This document shows positions 5,625-6,092 of a DNA stretch of 6,092 nt, one piece after another; within the stretch, counting starts at the first letter, position 1; the number at the start of each line of letters is the position of its first letter. The stretch is from Bacteroidales bacterium. Its GTDB lineage: Bacteria; Bacteroidota; Bacteroidia; Bacteroidales; Muribaculaceae. The notes under the pieces are model-generated. The model was not told the origin of the DNA and searched no databases. It worked only from the letters and a program-made list of their open reading frames with translations. The position numbers and the translations under genes were made by a program. The stretch spans positions 2,012 through 8,103 of the forward strand of contig JAHZGZ010000290.1 of the NCBI GenBank assembly GCA_019420545.1, read 5' to 3'.

Positions 5625-5673
5625 AAAAAAATCGCTATCCTTGCATGCAATTTTTATGCAAAGATAGCGATTT
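5625..5673 (-). terminator. Rho-independent terminator after nrdG
   Basis: Bases 5629-5646 and 5656-5673 form an inverted repeat: 11 pairs (AAATCGCTATC with GATAGCGATTT), one C/A mismatch, then 6 pairs, around a 9-nt loop. Read on the minus strand, the stem runs into seven T residues (5631-5625), the form of an intrinsic terminator. It lies 36 nt after the nrdG stop and 52 nt before the permease start, so it separates the two genes. On the plus strand the following T run is interrupted and no gene enters from that side, so it is probably one-directional. A perfect TATCTTTG -7 promoter word (5666-5659 on the minus strand) lies inside the stem, so a promoter role for the permease cannot be excluded, but no TTTG is present at the -33 distance. 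Confidence 0.75.
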
Positions 5674-5708
5674 CTGAATATTTTTATTGAGTGTAGCGAA
5701 AACTTTTT

Positions 5709-6092
5709 TCATTCCGCGTGCCACAGCACCGGAGTATTTGCCGCACGCGAGGCCCCGACATCTATGAGACGCTGATTGGAGGAACCCCGGAAAAGGAGCG
5801 ACGTGTCGCGCCGTGCGGCGACAAACGGGCCGTCGACAAGCACGTCGACAAGGCCGAGAAGGTCCGCACTCTGCTCCATCGCCGTCACCTGCTCGTAAGT
5901 GAAACCGGTGTAGCACCACAGGGTATACCCCGCGCTCTTCACCGCCCGCGCAAGCGCCGTCACGCCCGCGCACTGGTAAAGGGGATCACCTCCCGAAAAT
6001 GTGACATTGAAATCATTATCGCGCACAATATCCATGATCTCGGCCACATTCATCAGGCGCCCTCCGTCGCGAGCCCACGACTCCGGGTTATG
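5709..6092 (-). CDS. nrdG: Anaerobic ribonucleoside-triphosphate reductase activating protein (N-terminus cut by window)
   Basis: 127 codons are visible, with the frame open at base 6092; the full protein is about 155 aa. The visible part starts HNPESWARDGG, the residues that directly follow the last Cys of the radical-SAM CxxxCxxC cluster motif in NrdG, so only about 30 N-terminal residues including the Fe-S ligands lie outside. The SAM-binding segment FNVTFSGGDPLYQ follows, then the typical AGYTLWCYTGFTYEQV, VDVLVDGPFVAARRDTSLLFRGSSNQRLIDV and a short tail ending LWHAE. NrdG uses a 4Fe-4S cluster and S-adenosylmethionine to make the glycyl radical on NrdD, letting cells make deoxyribonucleotides without oxygen. 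This fits a strict or facultative anaerobe. nrdD is expected just upstream, beyond the edge at 6092. The Met at 6053 is internal, not the start. Confidence 0.95.
   Translation of the reverse strand, partial: HNPESWARDGGRLMNVAEIMDIVRDNDFNVTFSGGDPLYQCAGVTALARAVKSAGYTLWCYTGFTYEQVTAMEQSADLLGLVDVLVDGPFVAARRDTSLLFRGSSNQRLIDVGASRAANTPVLWHAE

Overview
The window looks like chromosomal DNA from a Bacteroidota member, most likely order Bacteroidales. A gut family such as Muribaculaceae is possible, but that is only an impression. The signs are promoters of the Bacteroides TTTG / TAnnTTTG type with 20-nt spacers, a short ECF sigma factor followed by a small membrane protein, a DUF4234 protein, a WG-repeat lipoprotein, and a sugar kinase fused to a RapZ C-terminal domain. 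Nearly all genes are on the minus strand. There is no rRNA, tRNA, CRISPR array or insertion sequence that I can see, and no stretch above 300 bases lacks a gene.

Layout on the plus-strand axis: (1) 1-852 is a minus-strand pair, an ECF-type RNA polymerase sigma factor followed by a two-helix membrane protein cut by the window edge. A GGAACT / CGTCTAA element just upstream of the sigma gene looks like an autoregulated ECF promoter. (2) 961-1769 is a minus-strand pair, a DUF1810 protein followed after 2 nt by a small WG-repeat lipoprotein. (3) 1770-1918 is a divergent promoter region with one good Bacteroides-type promoter in each direction. (4) 1919-2343 on the plus strand is a DUF4234 membrane protein gene broken by a frameshift near 2040. 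(5) 2354-4569 is a minus-strand pair with an ATGA overlap: an aminoglycoside-phosphotransferase-fold sugar kinase fused to a RapZ-like C-terminal domain, then a MurU-like sugar-1-phosphate nucleotidyltransferase. (6) 4637-5572 is a ten-helix EamA/DMT permease, possibly transcribed with the kinase pair. (7) 5625-5673 is a long hairpin with a T tract, read as the terminator of the next gene, although it also contains a perfect -7 promoter word. (8) 5709-6092 is the C-terminal part of NrdG, the activator of anaerobic ribonucleotide reductase, cut by the window edge.

The most interesting unit is the kinase-RapZ fusion with its overlapping nucleotidyltransferase. Together they could convert a free amino sugar to the 1-phosphate and then to the UDP-sugar, as AmgK and MurU do in peptidoglycan recycling. 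The RapZ-type domain, which in E. coli senses glucosamine-6-phosphate, could add feedback control or RNA binding. That function is inferred from family resemblance and gene order. Other points worth checking are the apparent ECF autoregulation, the frameshifted DUF4234 gene, and the hairpin with the embedded promoter word.
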